Shown in pieces: positions 52,101 through 63,000 of a stretch of DNA of 64,000 nucleotides. The stretch comes from Flavobacteriales bacterium (GTDB lineage Bacteria > Bacteroidota > Bacteroidia > UBA10329). Each line of letters begins with the position of its first letter. Position 1 is the first letter of the stretch. Under the pieces are notes generated by a model. That model had not been told where the DNA came from and made no database searches. It saw only the letters and a list, made by a program, of their open reading frames with translations. A program made the position numbers and the translations under genes. The stretch spans positions 124,001-188,000 of the forward strand of contig JACJZQ010000005.1 in NCBI GenBank assembly GCA_020635495.1, given 5' to 3'.

Positions 52101-54704
52101 AAGGTCACGGTGCCATCATCCAAGCAGGGAAGGATACTGGCAAGCATTGAAACGGGAAGCAAGGTTTTGGATGCGTTCTGGGTCGACCTGAAGGAAGGTG
52201 AGAACAGTTTTGATGTGAAAACCACCGAAGAAATGGCCCCGAACATGTTCGTGCATCTGTCGCTGATTCAGCCTCACAAGAATGTGAAGAACGACCTGCC
52301 CATCCGTCTGTATGGCCTGCAACCTGTGGCGGTTGAGAACCCCGCTTCGCACCTCGATCCGATCATCACCATGCCGAAAGAGTTGGCCCCAGAAGCACCT
52401 TTTGAGGTGAAAGTGAAGGAAGGTGCGGGCAGAAAAATGACCTATACACTTGCGGTGGTCGATGAAGGATTGCTCGACCTCACGCGTTTCCAAACTCCCG
52501 ACCCTTGGACACATTTCTATGCCAAGGAGGCACTCAGCGTAAAAACCTGGGATATGTACCAATACGTTCTTGGGGCGTTTTCGGGAGAAATGGCAGGGTT
52601 GCTGGCCCTCGGTGGAGATGAATACGGCAAGAAGAACGGTGGCGCCAAGGCCAATCGGTTCAAGCCAGTGGTCAGGTTTGTGGGTCCGTTTGTAGTTGAA
52701 GCTGGAAAGGAGAATGTGCACAAACTCGATATGCCGAATTACGTGGGTTCCGTGCGCACAATGGTTGTAGCAGGGCAGGGCAACGCCTACGGTTCCACGC
52801 AAGAAACTACGCCCGTCAAAAAGCCACTTATGGTGCTGGCCACGGTTCCACGGGTGGTTGGTCCGCAGGAGCGGGTTGATATTCCAGTCACCGTTTTCGC
52901 GATGGATGAAAAAGTGAAGAACGTTTCAGTTACGATTGAAGCCAATGAACTGTTCCACATCAATGGAGAAAAGACCAAAGAGCTCAAGTTCAGCAGGGTA
53001 GGAGATGAGGTGGTCAATTTCAATCTCAGCGTAGCCGAAAAACTTGGAATCGGTAAGCTGAAAGTGATAGCGAAGAGCGGTTCTGAACGAGCTGAATATG
53101 AGGTGGAGTTGGATGTGAGAACCCCGAATCCGCGCATCACGCAAGTAAAAGAAGCCATGATAGAGCCGGGCGAGACTTGGACATCGGACTACTTGCCAAT
53201 AGGAATGGCCGGAACGAATAATGGTGTTGTTGAGGTTTCGAACATTCCTTCCATGGACCTGGAACGGAGGTTGCAATACCTTGTGCAGTACCCTCACGGT
53301 TGTATTGAGCAGACCACATCATCCGTGTTTCCGCAGTTGTTTCTGAGCAAATTGATGGACCTTTCGCCAGAAAGAAAGGCAGAAATTGAGGAGAATATCA
53401 AAGCGGGAATAGACCGTCTGCGCAACTTCCAGATCTATTCTGGCGGACTTTCTTACTGGCCTGGCGAATATGACGAGGCCAGCGACTGGGGCACCAATTA
53501 TGCGGGTCATTTCATGCTCGAGGCCAAAGCCATCGGCTATGATATGCCGCCCGGTTTCATCGATAATTGGGTGAAATTCCAGCAGCAACGTGCCAATAGT
53601 TGGACGCCAGATATGGCTGGTCAGTACAATCATTATTATTCGAGCAACCAGTTGATTCAGGCGTACCGATTGTACACACTTGCTTTGGCAGGACAACCAG
53701 CTTTGGGTGCGATGAACCGCATGCGAACCATCAAGAATTTGCAAACGGCTGCCAGATGGCGATTGGCAGCGGCTTATCAGCTCATCGGAAAGACGAGTAT
53801 TGCCGAGAAGTTGGTGGCCGGACAGACCACCGAAATTGAGCGCTACAAAGAGTTGGGCCGATCTTATGGAAGCTCAGAACGTGACCGCGCCATGATCCTT
53901 GAGACACTGACTATTCTCAATCGGAAATCAGATGCCAAAAAGATTCTGGATGAACTGTGCGAGAGATTGTCATCGCAAGGTTGGTACAGCACACAGACCA
54001 CGGCTTATTCGTTGCTTGCGGTAGCAAAGTTTGTTGGCGTTTCGGGTGGTGTTGGTGGTCAACTGAAGTTCAACTATGTGCTCAACAATGGCAAAGACAG
54101 AAGTCGAAAATCAGACTCGCCCATATCACAGATCGGTCTTGGTATCAAAGGAACCGAAGGCGGTCAGGTGCAGGTTACCAACACCAGCCAGTCTACGCTC
54201 TTCATCAAAATGGTGCTGGATGGAATTCCTACCGTAGGCGATAAGACAAACGGTGAGAATGATCTGGAGATGAGCATCCGCTACACGGACCTCAATTTCA
54301 AGGCAATCGACCCGTTATCACTTGATCAGGGAACCGATTTCATTGCTGAGGTCACTGTCAAGCATCCAGGAGTTCGGGATGATTATCAGGAAATGGCGTT
54401 GACGCAGATCTTCCCTTCAGGATGGGAGATCCGTAATCTCAGAATGGATGAAGGAAGCAGCACCAAAGTTGCCGACCAGCCAGAATATCAGGATATCAGA
54501 GACGACCGTGTGTACTCTTATTTCGACCTAAAGAGTAAGGAGTCAAAGACGTTCCGAATTCTGCTGAACGCCACTTATCTCGGAGATTTCTATCTGCCCA
54601 CGGTAGTTTGCGAAGCCATGTATGATAACGAGATCCATGCGCATCGCGCTGGCAAATGGGTCAAGGTGGTCGAAGCAGGAAATCCAACTTCTCAGGCTAA
54701 GTGA
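49101..54704 (+). CDS. Alpha-2-macroglobulin family lipoprotein with thioester
   Basis: A 1867-residue periplasmic protease trap of the bacterial (YfhM-like) macroglobulin family. Signal peptide with lipobox TLFGC, lipid on Cys24. MG-type beta domains follow, including the MG2-like stretch DANKVLPKDHPVVFELYTP after the KGFIYGERGVWRPGDSLYVS signature. The thioester motif GCIEQ has Cys1401 within PHGCIEQTTSSVFPQL, the bacterial form of the GCGEQ bond that covalently traps attacking proteases. The thioester-domain helices follow. It is followed eight bases later by pbpC; this pairing is common and thought to guard against host or rival proteases that breach the wall. Confidence 0.95.
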   Translation: MKTPAPFATRILSLIILVSTLFGCNDSPYEPSVDPAFAAYVSAFTSGVVSNSTTVQIRLAESNPNAVVNAQVKDELFDFSPNVEGAAYWVDDRTVEFRPRARLKPGKVYKVEFYLSKLMEVPKELRTMEFSMQVMKQSMTVSFDGLEAYDDDLKWQMMKGLVTTYDVARAEELEASLTAFQDGKKLNLLWEHEGGKMHRFVVDSVHRTEDRGQVILQWNGEQLGFDAEEERGYDIPPLGEFSVLDVKTTVQPEQMLTVFFSDPVSKNIDLDGLIYLQPQTEVRLVRDGSSVKVYPSKRLIGDVTVMVTDGVRNSLGYQLMSQYQKRVKFTSIKPAVGLIGRGVILPSTDGLQFPFKAVSLKAVNVRVIRIFEDNVAQFFQVNQMDGTHEMKRVGRPVFNGEVELTSDKPIDYGTWNNFSIDLSKLIEAEPGALYRVFISFSRNQSLYPCEGDDNELTTEVSFDDDDAESSFDNPTSYRYYDEDEYYDWRRYRYEDRENPCKASYYMQRDNFVGRNLLASDLGLIAKSGRGTDMLVAVTDLRTTEPLANVEVEIYNFQEQLVGSAKTNGDGFVKIDLKRKPFLLVAKKDKQRGYLRLDDGNALSLSMFDIGGQHNKKGVKGFIYGERGVWRPGDSLYVSFILQDANKVLPKDHPVVFELYTPQQQLFERKVRTTSVNGFYDFRTATASDAPTGNWLAKVKVGGSEFSKTIKIETIKPNRLKIKLDFDEEVLTDVKKSEGKMEVKWLHGAIAGNLKADVEMNLTQGSTSFKKYPDYVFDDPAKEFNAQEKMVFEGTLDANGKATVKPMIEVAKSAPGMLRASFKIRAFEKGGDFSVDRFSVPYSPYRGYVGLKVPEGDAWNGALYSNEPNLIPIVTVDEFGEPVDRKGVKIEVFDVYWRWWWERSSDNDLARYVGNNNRNLIKSATVDTKDGKAVYELDFGARHYGRKFIRVTDPVTGHSAGQTFYVTYKGWWNDNGGSTPGAAELLTFSTDKKSYEVGETVKVTVPSSKQGRILASIETGSKVLDAFWVDLKEGENSFDVKTTEEMAPNMFVHLSLIQPHKNVKNDLPIRLYGLQPVAVENPASHLDPIITMPKELAPEAPFEVKVKEGAGRKMTYTLAVVDEGLLDLTRFQTPDPWTHFYAKEALSVKTWDMYQYVLGAFSGEMAGLLALGGDEYGKKNGGAKANRFKPVVRFVGPFVVEAGKENVHKLDMPNYVGSVRTMVVAGQGNAYGSTQETTPVKKPLMVLATVPRVVGPQERVDIPVTVFAMDEKVKNVSVTIEANELFHINGEKTKELKFSRVGDEVVNFNLSVAEKLGIGKLKVIAKSGSERAEYEVELDVRTPNPRITQVKEAMIEPGETWTSDYLPIGMAGTNNGVVEVSNIPSMDLERRLQYLVQYPHGCIEQTTSSVFPQLFLSKLMDLSPERKAEIEENIKAGIDRLRNFQIYSGGLSYWPGEYDEASDWGTNYAGHFMLEAKAIGYDMPPGFIDNWVKFQQQRANSWTPDMAGQYNHYYSSNQLIQAYRLYTLALAGQPALGAMNRMRTIKNLQTAARWRLAAAYQLIGKTSIAEKLVAGQTTEIERYKELGRSYGSSERDRAMILETLTILNRKSDAKKILDELCERLSSQGWYSTQTTAYSLLAVAKFVGVSGGVGGQLKFNYVLNNGKDRSRKSDSPISQIGLGIKGTEGGQVQVTNTSQSTLFIKMVLDGIPTVGDKTNGENDLEMSIRYTDLNFKAIDPLSLDQGTDFIAEVTVKHPGVRDDYQEMALTQIFPSGWEIRNLRMDEGSSTKVADQPEYQDIRDDRVYSYFDLKSKESKTFRILLNATYLGDFYLPTVVCEAMYDNEIHAHRAGKWVKVVEAGNPTSQAK

Positions 54705-54712
54705 TCTGAGCC

Positions 54713-57037
54713 GTGAAAAGGCTTCTTTCATATCGAAAGAAATGGGTTTTGGCAGGACTCACACTCGTGCTGACCATTTGGTTTGCGGTGTGTCTGCCAG
54801 ACCCACTTTTCACCTCACCGACCAGCACCGTTCTGGAAGATAGCGATGGGCGTTTGCTGGCGGGTAGAATCGCTTCAGATGGTCAGTGGCGGTTTCCAAT
54901 GGCCGATAGTTTGCCTGAAAAGTTCAAGTTGTCGATCATCTATTTTGAAGACGAATACTTCTATCAGCATCCCGGTTTCAATCCGGTCTCTTTCGGCAGG
55001 GCGCTCAAGCAGAACATCAAGGCCAAACGGGTGGTAAGTGGTGGCAGTACGCTTTCCATGCAGACCATTCGCTTATCGCGGAAAGGGAAGTCACGTACTG
55101 TTTTTGAAAAACTCATTGAGGTTATTCAGGCGTTCCGGATGGAGCTGAGTTTTTCGAAAGAGGAGATTCTGAGAATGTACGCAGCGCACGCACCTTTCGG
55201 AGGTAACGTGGTCGGTTTGGATGCGGCCGCTTGGCGTTATTACGGTAGAAGTCCGCATCAACTTTCTTGGGGTGAGATGACAACGCTGGCGGTTTTGCCC
55301 AACGCCCCTTCTTTGGTCTATCCTGGTAAGAACAGCGATAAGCTGTTGAAGAAGAGAAACCGGCTGTTGGATAAACTCCACGCAAAAGGCGTTATCGATG
55401 AATGGACCTGCGAGTTGGCCAAAGAGGAGCCACTGCCAGGTAGCCCGCATTCCATCCCGAATTTGACACCACATCTTTTGGCTCGCGCCATGAAAGAGGG
55501 TTACAGTGGCCAATGCGTACAGACCACTATTGATAGAAACCTGCAGGAGAATGTGAACCGGATTGTGAACGATTATCATGGGGTTTTGAGTCAGAATGAG
55601 ATCCATAACATGGCCGTTCTAATAATGGATGTCAGAACTGGAAATGTGCTTGCATACACTGGAAATACAGATTGTCCTGACGAAGGTTCTGGTCGTGCGG
55701 TGGATGTGATCATGGCTCCTCGCAGCACGGGTAGTGTACTCAAACCATTCCTTTACACGTTCATGTTGCAGGATGGTGCGCTACTTCCAGATCAATTGGT
55801 TGCCGATATACCAACCCGTATCTCTGGCTACGCACCAAAGAATTTTGATCTGGCCTATGATGGTGCTGTACCTGCAAGCGAAGCACTGGCCCGCTCGTTG
55901 AATATCCCGGCAGTTCTCATGCTGAGGGAATATGGGTTGGAGCAGTTCTATCACCGACTCAAGAAACTGCGCTTTTCTACCATCAACCGTTCAATCGATC
56001 ATTACGGTCTGTCCATCATTCTTGGCGGAGCCGAAGCCAAACTTTGGGAGTTGGGCACTGCGTACATGAACATGGCGCGGGTTCTCAATCGCGATAGCTG
56101 TCTTATGTCTGGAACATATGACCAGACATTGTCTCCGCAAACGAATGATGAACTTACCGAAGCGTTTGATCCTGCAGCGCTTTGGTGGACGGCAGAGGCA
56201 ATGTCAACGCTCAATCGGCCATGGCAGGAAGCAGGATGGCAAGAGTTCAGTTCTTCTCAGAAAGTGGCATGGAAAACAGGTACGAGTTTCGGTCATCGAG
56301 ATGCTTGGGCCATCGGTTTTACACCCGATCATTTGGTTGGTGTCTGGGTCGGGAATGCCGATGGAGAAGGCCGTCCAGGTCTGACCGGTTTGGGTGTAGC
56401 GGCCCCCGTTCTTTTCAAAGTGTTCAAGCACTTGCCTAATTCAGATTGGTTTGAGCAGCCACAACTTCACATGACGAATGTGGAGGTATGTAAGCAGTCT
56501 GGTTTTCTTGCTTCGAACAATTGTCCTGACCGGGTTCAGACGCATGTTCCAGAAAATGCTGTCCGCGCAGCAGGCTGTCCGTATCATCAGCTGGTTCATT
56601 TGGATAGTACGAGGCAGTTTCGAGTTTCGAGCGATTGCTATTCGGTTGCGGATATGAAGACGGAGCCTTGGTTCTTGTTGCCACCGATCCAAGAGTGGTA
56701 TTACCGAAGAAAGAACCCGAGTTATCGTCCGCTTCCCACATACGGCAAGCATTGCCAACCCAATTCAGAACCGAGTATGGCCGTCATCTACCCGAAGGAG
56801 AATTCGGGAATTTTCATTCCACGAAATTTGGATGGGACGATGGAAAAAGTGGTTTTCGAAATTGCCCATCGCCAACCTGGAAATACAGTTCATTGGCATC
56901 TGGATGAATCGTTTGTGGGAACCACCCAATTTGAACATAGTTTAGAGATTTCATCAGGAGCAGGTATTCATCAATTGACAGTTGTGGACGAGAACGGTGA
57001 GTCGTTGAGTTGGAAGTTCGAGATGTTGGAAAAGTGA
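54713..57037 (+). CDS. pbpC: Penicillin-binding protein 1C, GTG start
   Basis: Bifunctional class A PBP. N-terminal membrane anchor (about 10-30), glycosyltransferase domain (EDEYFYQHPGFNP, GGSTLSMQTIRL, KEEILRMYAAHAPFGG, with its catalytic Glu), transpeptidase domain with Ser341 in GSVLKPF and KTGTS at 521-525, then a C-terminal domain of PBP1C type. 774 residues match the family. GTG 54713 is used because it lies eight bases from the macroglobulin stop and gives a proper anchor. It presumably repairs peptidoglycan where the macroglobulin acts. Confidence 0.96.
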   Translation: MKRLLSYRKKWVLAGLTLVLTIWFAVCLPDPLFTSPTSTVLEDSDGRLLAGRIASDGQWRFPMADSLPEKFKLSIIYFEDEYFYQHPGFNPVSFGRALKQNIKAKRVVSGGSTLSMQTIRLSRKGKSRTVFEKLIEVIQAFRMELSFSKEEILRMYAAHAPFGGNVVGLDAAAWRYYGRSPHQLSWGEMTTLAVLPNAPSLVYPGKNSDKLLKKRNRLLDKLHAKGVIDEWTCELAKEEPLPGSPHSIPNLTPHLLARAMKEGYSGQCVQTTIDRNLQENVNRIVNDYHGVLSQNEIHNMAVLIMDVRTGNVLAYTGNTDCPDEGSGRAVDVIMAPRSTGSVLKPFLYTFMLQDGALLPDQLVADIPTRISGYAPKNFDLAYDGAVPASEALARSLNIPAVLMLREYGLEQFYHRLKKLRFSTINRSIDHYGLSIILGGAEAKLWELGTAYMNMARVLNRDSCLMSGTYDQTLSPQTNDELTEAFDPAALWWTAEAMSTLNRPWQEAGWQEFSSSQKVAWKTGTSFGHRDAWAIGFTPDHLVGVWVGNADGEGRPGLTGLGVAAPVLFKVFKHLPNSDWFEQPQLHMTNVEVCKQSGFLASNNCPDRVQTHVPENAVRAAGCPYHQLVHLDSTRQFRVSSDCYSVADMKTEPWFLLPPIQEWYYRRKNPSYRPLPTYGKHCQPNSEPSMAVIYPKENSGIFIPRNLDGTMEKVVFEIAHRQPGNTVHWHLDESFVGTTQFEHSLEISSGAGIHQLTVVDENGESLSWKFEMLEK

Positions 57038-57040
57038 ATA

Positions 57041-57062
57041 GCCTCTTAAACGAGAGGCTTTA
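57041..57062. terminator. Short hairpin between pbpC and the giant adhesin gene
   Basis: GCCTCT (57041-57046) pairs with AGAGGC (57053-57058), followed by TTTAG. It lies between two convergent genes and may serve the pbpC side; the T-run is weak. Confidence 0.5.
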
Positions 57063-57095
57063 GCGTTCTAGTGTCGGCCAACTTTCATTCTTTGT

Positions 57096-60000
57096 TTACC
57101 GATGTAGAGTTACGCCATCTGTATAAATGTGGAGGTGGTTCTGCCAGTCGATAATTTCAAATCGATATACATAAGTGCCTTGTTGAACTTGTTGTCCTTT
57201 GAAAGACCCATCCCAATGGTATTCATCATCGTGTGATTCGAAGATTTCTTCTCCCCATCGGTTGTATACGGAAAAATGATACTCTTTGTAGCCCATGCCT
57301 TGTCCAAAGAAAAAGTCGTTGATTCCATCTCCATTCGGAGTGAAGCTATTCGGAATGTAAAAGGTGAACACTGGGTTAACTACCACAAAATCTCGGATTG
57401 AGGCGGTACACCCATGGATTGTTGAAACCAACAATGAGACTGCGTATGTGCCCGTGTCTGCATAAGTATGACTCGGATTCTGCTCGTCTGTATAATCCCC
57501 ATCTCCAAATTCCCAATACCAATCTACCACGTTTTCGCTGCTCTGATCAGTGAAATCAAAAACAGGGTCATTCAAGTCCGTAATGTAGAAATTGGCCTCA
57601 TACAATGCAGTTGGATTTGCATATACCGTAATGAGCTGTGGTTCTGTAACTGTGGCCACACACCCATCAGCAGAAGTTACCGTGAGGGAAACATCATAAT
57701 AATAGGTCGAAGTATCACCAGGTTCGGCACCAAGGAAATCATGTCCTGGATGTTGAGCAAAAACCGTGTCGGTGCCGTCACCAAAAGTCCAAGCCCAGTT
57801 ATCTAAATAGTAACCGGGTTCAATGGTCGATTCGCTCCAGAATTGAACAGGCAGAATCTGGCATCCTTCAAATTGATCAGCGGCAATTACAGGATTAGGC
57901 AAAGGGTTGATCTGAATAGTCTGAGTATCGGCATGAAAACATCCATTGTTGGTGGCTACAACAAGCGAAATTTCGTGTGCTCCGAATTCATCGAAAACAA
58001 ACGTTGGAGATTGGTCTGAACGTGTGCCGTAGGTTGCGAATGTCCATTGCCAATCAACAATCTCGTCATCTGTTGATTGTACAACGGTTGATTGGTCAAA
58101 GAAGTAGACCGAATCTTCTTCGCAAAAATGAGACTCGATTGAAAAATCAGCTACCGGATTCGGATGTACAAGAATATCATTGGTTGAAATCGTGTCATCA
58201 CATCCAGCAGTATTGGTAACGATCAACTGCGCATAATTGCTTCCAAAACTTGCGTAGATATTCGTTGCATTTTGATCGGTGGAAGTGCCGCCATCAAATG
58301 TCCATTCCCAGCTAGAAATAGGATAATTGATCGATTCAGTACTTAAATCAGTGAACTGGGTTGGAAGTCCTAAACAGACCGAATCTGCTGTGAACATAGC
58401 AACCGGAAGAGGGTAGATTTCAATGTCTGCGTAGGAGGTATTTTCACAGCCATAGTCTGAAGTAACCGTTAGCTCCACTGGGTAGAGGCCAACAGGGAGG
58501 CTACCCAACATTGGCGATTGTCCATAGACCGTATCGGTTACATCGACTACCCACATCCATTGGTCAATGGTGCCTGTTGTGATGGTTGAATTGTCCGTTA
58601 CTGACGCTAAGCCATCTGCACAGGCATTACCAACAGTAAAATCAGAACTTGGCATTGGGTGTACCGCGATATCGCTAGAAATGGTGTCGGTGCAACCAAA
58701 GTTGGTTTCTACTACAAGCTCAACTGTAAACGTTCCTTCAACAGGATACGTGTGCTGAGGATTTTGCAACGTAGAAGATTCTCCATCTCCAAAATCCCAT
58801 TCCCATTGGTCAATGGTCCCCGTGCTTACAATACTTTGATCTTGCATGCTTGCAGGTGCATCAAGACAAATATTCACGAAATCGTAATTCGCAATTGGAT
58901 TTGGATGAATCTCTATGCTTACAGAAGTGGCATCAGAACAACCTTCATCTGTTGTGACGGCCAAGGTCACTTGATAAGTTCCTTCTGTAGGGTATTGATG
59001 ATCGAAATTTGAGACAGACTCTGTATTTCCATCTCCTAATACCCAAACTGTTGAAACGATATTACCTAAAGAAGCGCTTTCAAAGCTGATTGTTTCGGCT
59101 TCACATGCTTCGGCATTTGCCAAGATCAACGCAGTTGGATTAAGCATTACGGTGACTGTAACAGTATCAGTATTAAGACATCCAGCTGCATCGGTCAGAT
59201 GCACTACATACTCCTCCGTAGCGGAAGGGGTAGCAACAGGGTTGCTGATGGTAGGGCTAGAGAGTGAGCCACCAGGGAACCAAACGAAGCTTCCCGTTCC
59301 GATGGCTTCAAGTTGAGCTGATTCTCCTTCGCAGATTGCTTGGTCAGGACCCGCATTAATTGCTGGTAGCTGATTAACAGTTATTGTAACATCATCGGTG
59401 TTGACGCACCCGTTCAAATCTGTTCCAGTAACGGTTAACGTTGTAGTGTTGCCACCATTAAACACAGGGTTGGAAATTGAACCGTTGGTCAGATCTGTGC
59501 TTGGAGTCCAAACGTAGTCCGTGGCTCCCGTAGCAGCTAATTGAATGTCTTCACCAAAGCATATTGCTTCATCAGTGCCAGCATCAACCACAGGCAATGC
59601 GTTTACCGTTATGTTCACATCGTCAACATTCACACACCCGTTCAAATCGGTACCTGTAACTGTAAAAAGTGTTGTTGATGTTCCAGAAAAAATCGGAGAG
59701 TCGCTGGTGCTGTTATCAAGGTAGGTACTTGGTGACCAGACGTAGGTTGTTGCGCCAGAAACCGATAGTTGGGCTTGGTCTCCGATGCATATAGCTTCGT
59801 CAATTCCAGCATCAACTGCGGGCAGATCATGCACGGTTACTTCTACGTCATCCGTTGACTCACACCCACTTGCATCTGTTACCGTAACTGTGAATAGAGT
59901 AGTGGTAGAACCGGAAAAAGTTGGATTTGCAATTGCTGGATTATCAAGCCCCGTTATTGGATTCCAGCTGAAACTAACTGCGCCTGAAGCATTAAGTTGT

Positions 60001-63000
60001 GTCGATTCGCCATCACAAATCTCTGCGTCTGGTCCCGCATCTGCAACTGGTAAGTTATTGACGGTAACCTCAACTACATCGGTGTTGATGCAGCCGTTTC
60101 CATCTGTTCCCGTTACGGTGAAAGTGGTGGTTGTTAAACCAGAGAATGTTGGGTTTGCAATGCTGCCATTGTCCAGATCAACCGCTGGATTCCAATCGTA
60201 AGTTGTTGCGCCTGTAGCTCCCAACTGAATGCTGAAACCAGAACAGATGGCAAGGTCTTGTCCAGCATCCACTACTGGCAATGGATTCACGGTCACGTTT
60301 ACATCATCAGTGCTGGAACAACCGTTTTGGTCGGTTCCCACAACGGTTAAAAGTGCAGTTGCAGTTCCTGAGAATACCGGATTGGCAATTTGTGCATTGT
60401 CAAGGTCAATGCTTGGCGACCACTCGTAGTTCAAAGCACCTGTTGCAACGAGCTGAACTTGACCACCAACGCAGAGTGCTTCGTCCATTCCTGCATCCAC
60501 TGAAGGGAGCAGGTTCACACTAACAGTAATATCATCTGTATTTGTACATCCGTTGGCATCTGTACCAACAACGGTAAATGTGGTAGTTGTTGTTCCAGAG
60601 AAAACAGGGTCGGGAACGTTTGCATTGTCTAATCCTGTTGCAGGAGACCACTCATAAGATTGTGCGCCCATTGCCGCTAACTGAACCATTTCCCCAAAAC
60701 AGATTGCAGTATCAGGTCCGGCATCAACAGGTAAGATCGCATTAACCGTTATGGTGATCTGATCGGATGCAGTACAACCATTACCATCTATTGAGGTAAC
60801 GGTATAGGTTGTGGTATTCAGTCCAGAGAATACCGGATTTGAGACGGCATAATTATTCAATCCGTTCTGTGGTCCCCAGCTATAACTGACGCCTCCCGAA
60901 GCTTGTAGTTGGCCAGTTGAACCTTCACAGATTTCTAGGTCTGGTCCAGCATCAACTATGGGCAGGTCGTTTACAGTAACTATAACATCATCTGTATTAA
61001 CGCATCCATTTCCATCTGTACCAGTAACAGTTAACGTTTCTGTGGTTGTTCCTGAAAAGGTTGGAGATTGAATGTTTGCATCATCCAGATTCGTAGCCGC
61101 ACCCCATTCGTAAGAGACCGCGCCACTCGCATTCAGTTGAACCGTGAAACCTGTGCAGATTACTTCGTCAGCACCAGCATCAACAACTGGCAGCGGGTTT
61201 ACTGTAACAGTAACATCATCTGTGGCAATACAGCCATCAGCATCAGTTCCGGTAACAGTAAGCGTAGTTGTCGCAGATCCATCGAAATCAGGGTTTGAAA
61301 TGTTCGGGTCGGTAAGGTCTTGGGCTGGTGTCCAACTATAAGAAACAGCCCCGCTTGCGCTCAATCCAATAACATCGCCATCGCATATGGTCACATCATT
61401 TCCTGCATCAATAACCAATGGAGCAGGTTCAGAAATAGTGACATCAATTGTGATCTGACACAAGTTCGCATCCTCAATTGCCACCGTGTATGTGTTCGGT
61501 AGTAAATTGTCGAACACACCTGTTGGCTGAGAGCCACCACCGATATCAAATGTGTAAGGAGGTGTTCCTCCGGATGCGCCTACCTCAAATTGACCATCGT
61601 TTGAACCAAAACAGGTTAGGTCTAATTGTGAAGCGATAGATGCAGCAAGTTCTGTTGGTTCCGTGATGTCAGTGACAACCTGTACGGAACAACCATTAGC
61701 ATCAGCTACAGTTACTGAGTAGTTTCCAGCAGATAAGTTGCTGAAAGTCCCGCTCTGCTGAGGTCCATTTCCAAGATCATACGAATATGGTCCAGTACCA
61801 TCTTGAGCTGCTATTTCTACAGAACCATCGGTACCTCCAAAGCAAGAGACCGCTGTTTGATTTACGATTGAAGCTGTGAGAGAAATAGGCTCGAGAAGCG
61901 TAACAGCAATAGTGTTTTGGCAGCCAACAGCATCTTCTACTACAATCGTGTAAGATCCTGCTGTCAAAGTTGCAAATGAACCTGAGTTTTGAGCTCCATT
62001 TCCAATGTCGAACGTGTAAGGAGATGTTCCGCCTACTGCAGATACCTCAACGGTTGCATCGGCCATTCCACTGCAAGATGCATCGGTCTGATTATCAACG
62101 GTACCTATCACTTCAGTTGGTTCGTTCAGAATGATTGAAACCGTGTTCAAACAACCGTTAGCATCGGTTACATCTACTGTATATGTTCCCGCTGAGTATC
62201 CGGCAAAAGTTCCGTTTGTTTGATTTCCAGCTCCATCTGTGTAGCTATAATTTGGGGTTCCTCCAGTTGCCGATATTGTAAATACGCCATCGCTTCCTCC
62301 AAAGCAAGTGGGGTCAGTTTGAGACTGAATTGCCCCTACCACGGGAGTCGGTTCTGAGATGGAGATGGTCACCACATCACTGCAGTTGTTGGCATCGAGG
62401 ATGGTGACGGTGTATGATCCCGCGGCCAGTGCTGTGAACGTTCCAGAAACCTGAGGACCGCTACCGATATCGAAGGTATAAGGAGGCGTTCCACCGGAAG
62501 CAGATACAGTTGCCGAACCGGTGGCCGCTGCGTTACAGTCGGCATCTACCGTGGCATCCAAAGCTCCAACAACGGGAGTAGGTTCTGCGATGGTCACCGG
62601 AACAGGGAACGTACAGTTGTTGGCATCCTGCGCGGTGATGGTGTACGATCCCGCGGAGAGCCCAGTGAACGTACCCGAAGCCCCGAAAGTGACCCCATCG
62701 ATGGCGTAGGAATATGGAGCTGTGGAACCTGATGCTTCTACCGTTACCGCTCCTGTTGCCGCGCCAAAGCAATCGGCATCGGTCTGGGAAGTGATGCTGG
62801 CCGTGAGCCCGCTGAGGTCAGCAATGGTCACCACGATATCATCTGTACAGTTGTTGGCATCGGTCACGGTGACGGTGTATGATCCCGCGGTGAGCGCAGT
62901 GAACGTACCCGAGGCCTGGGGACCGCTACCGATGTCAAAGGAGTATGGCGTTGTTCCGCCTGTGGCCGATACGGTGAATGCCCCGTTGGCATTGCCACAG

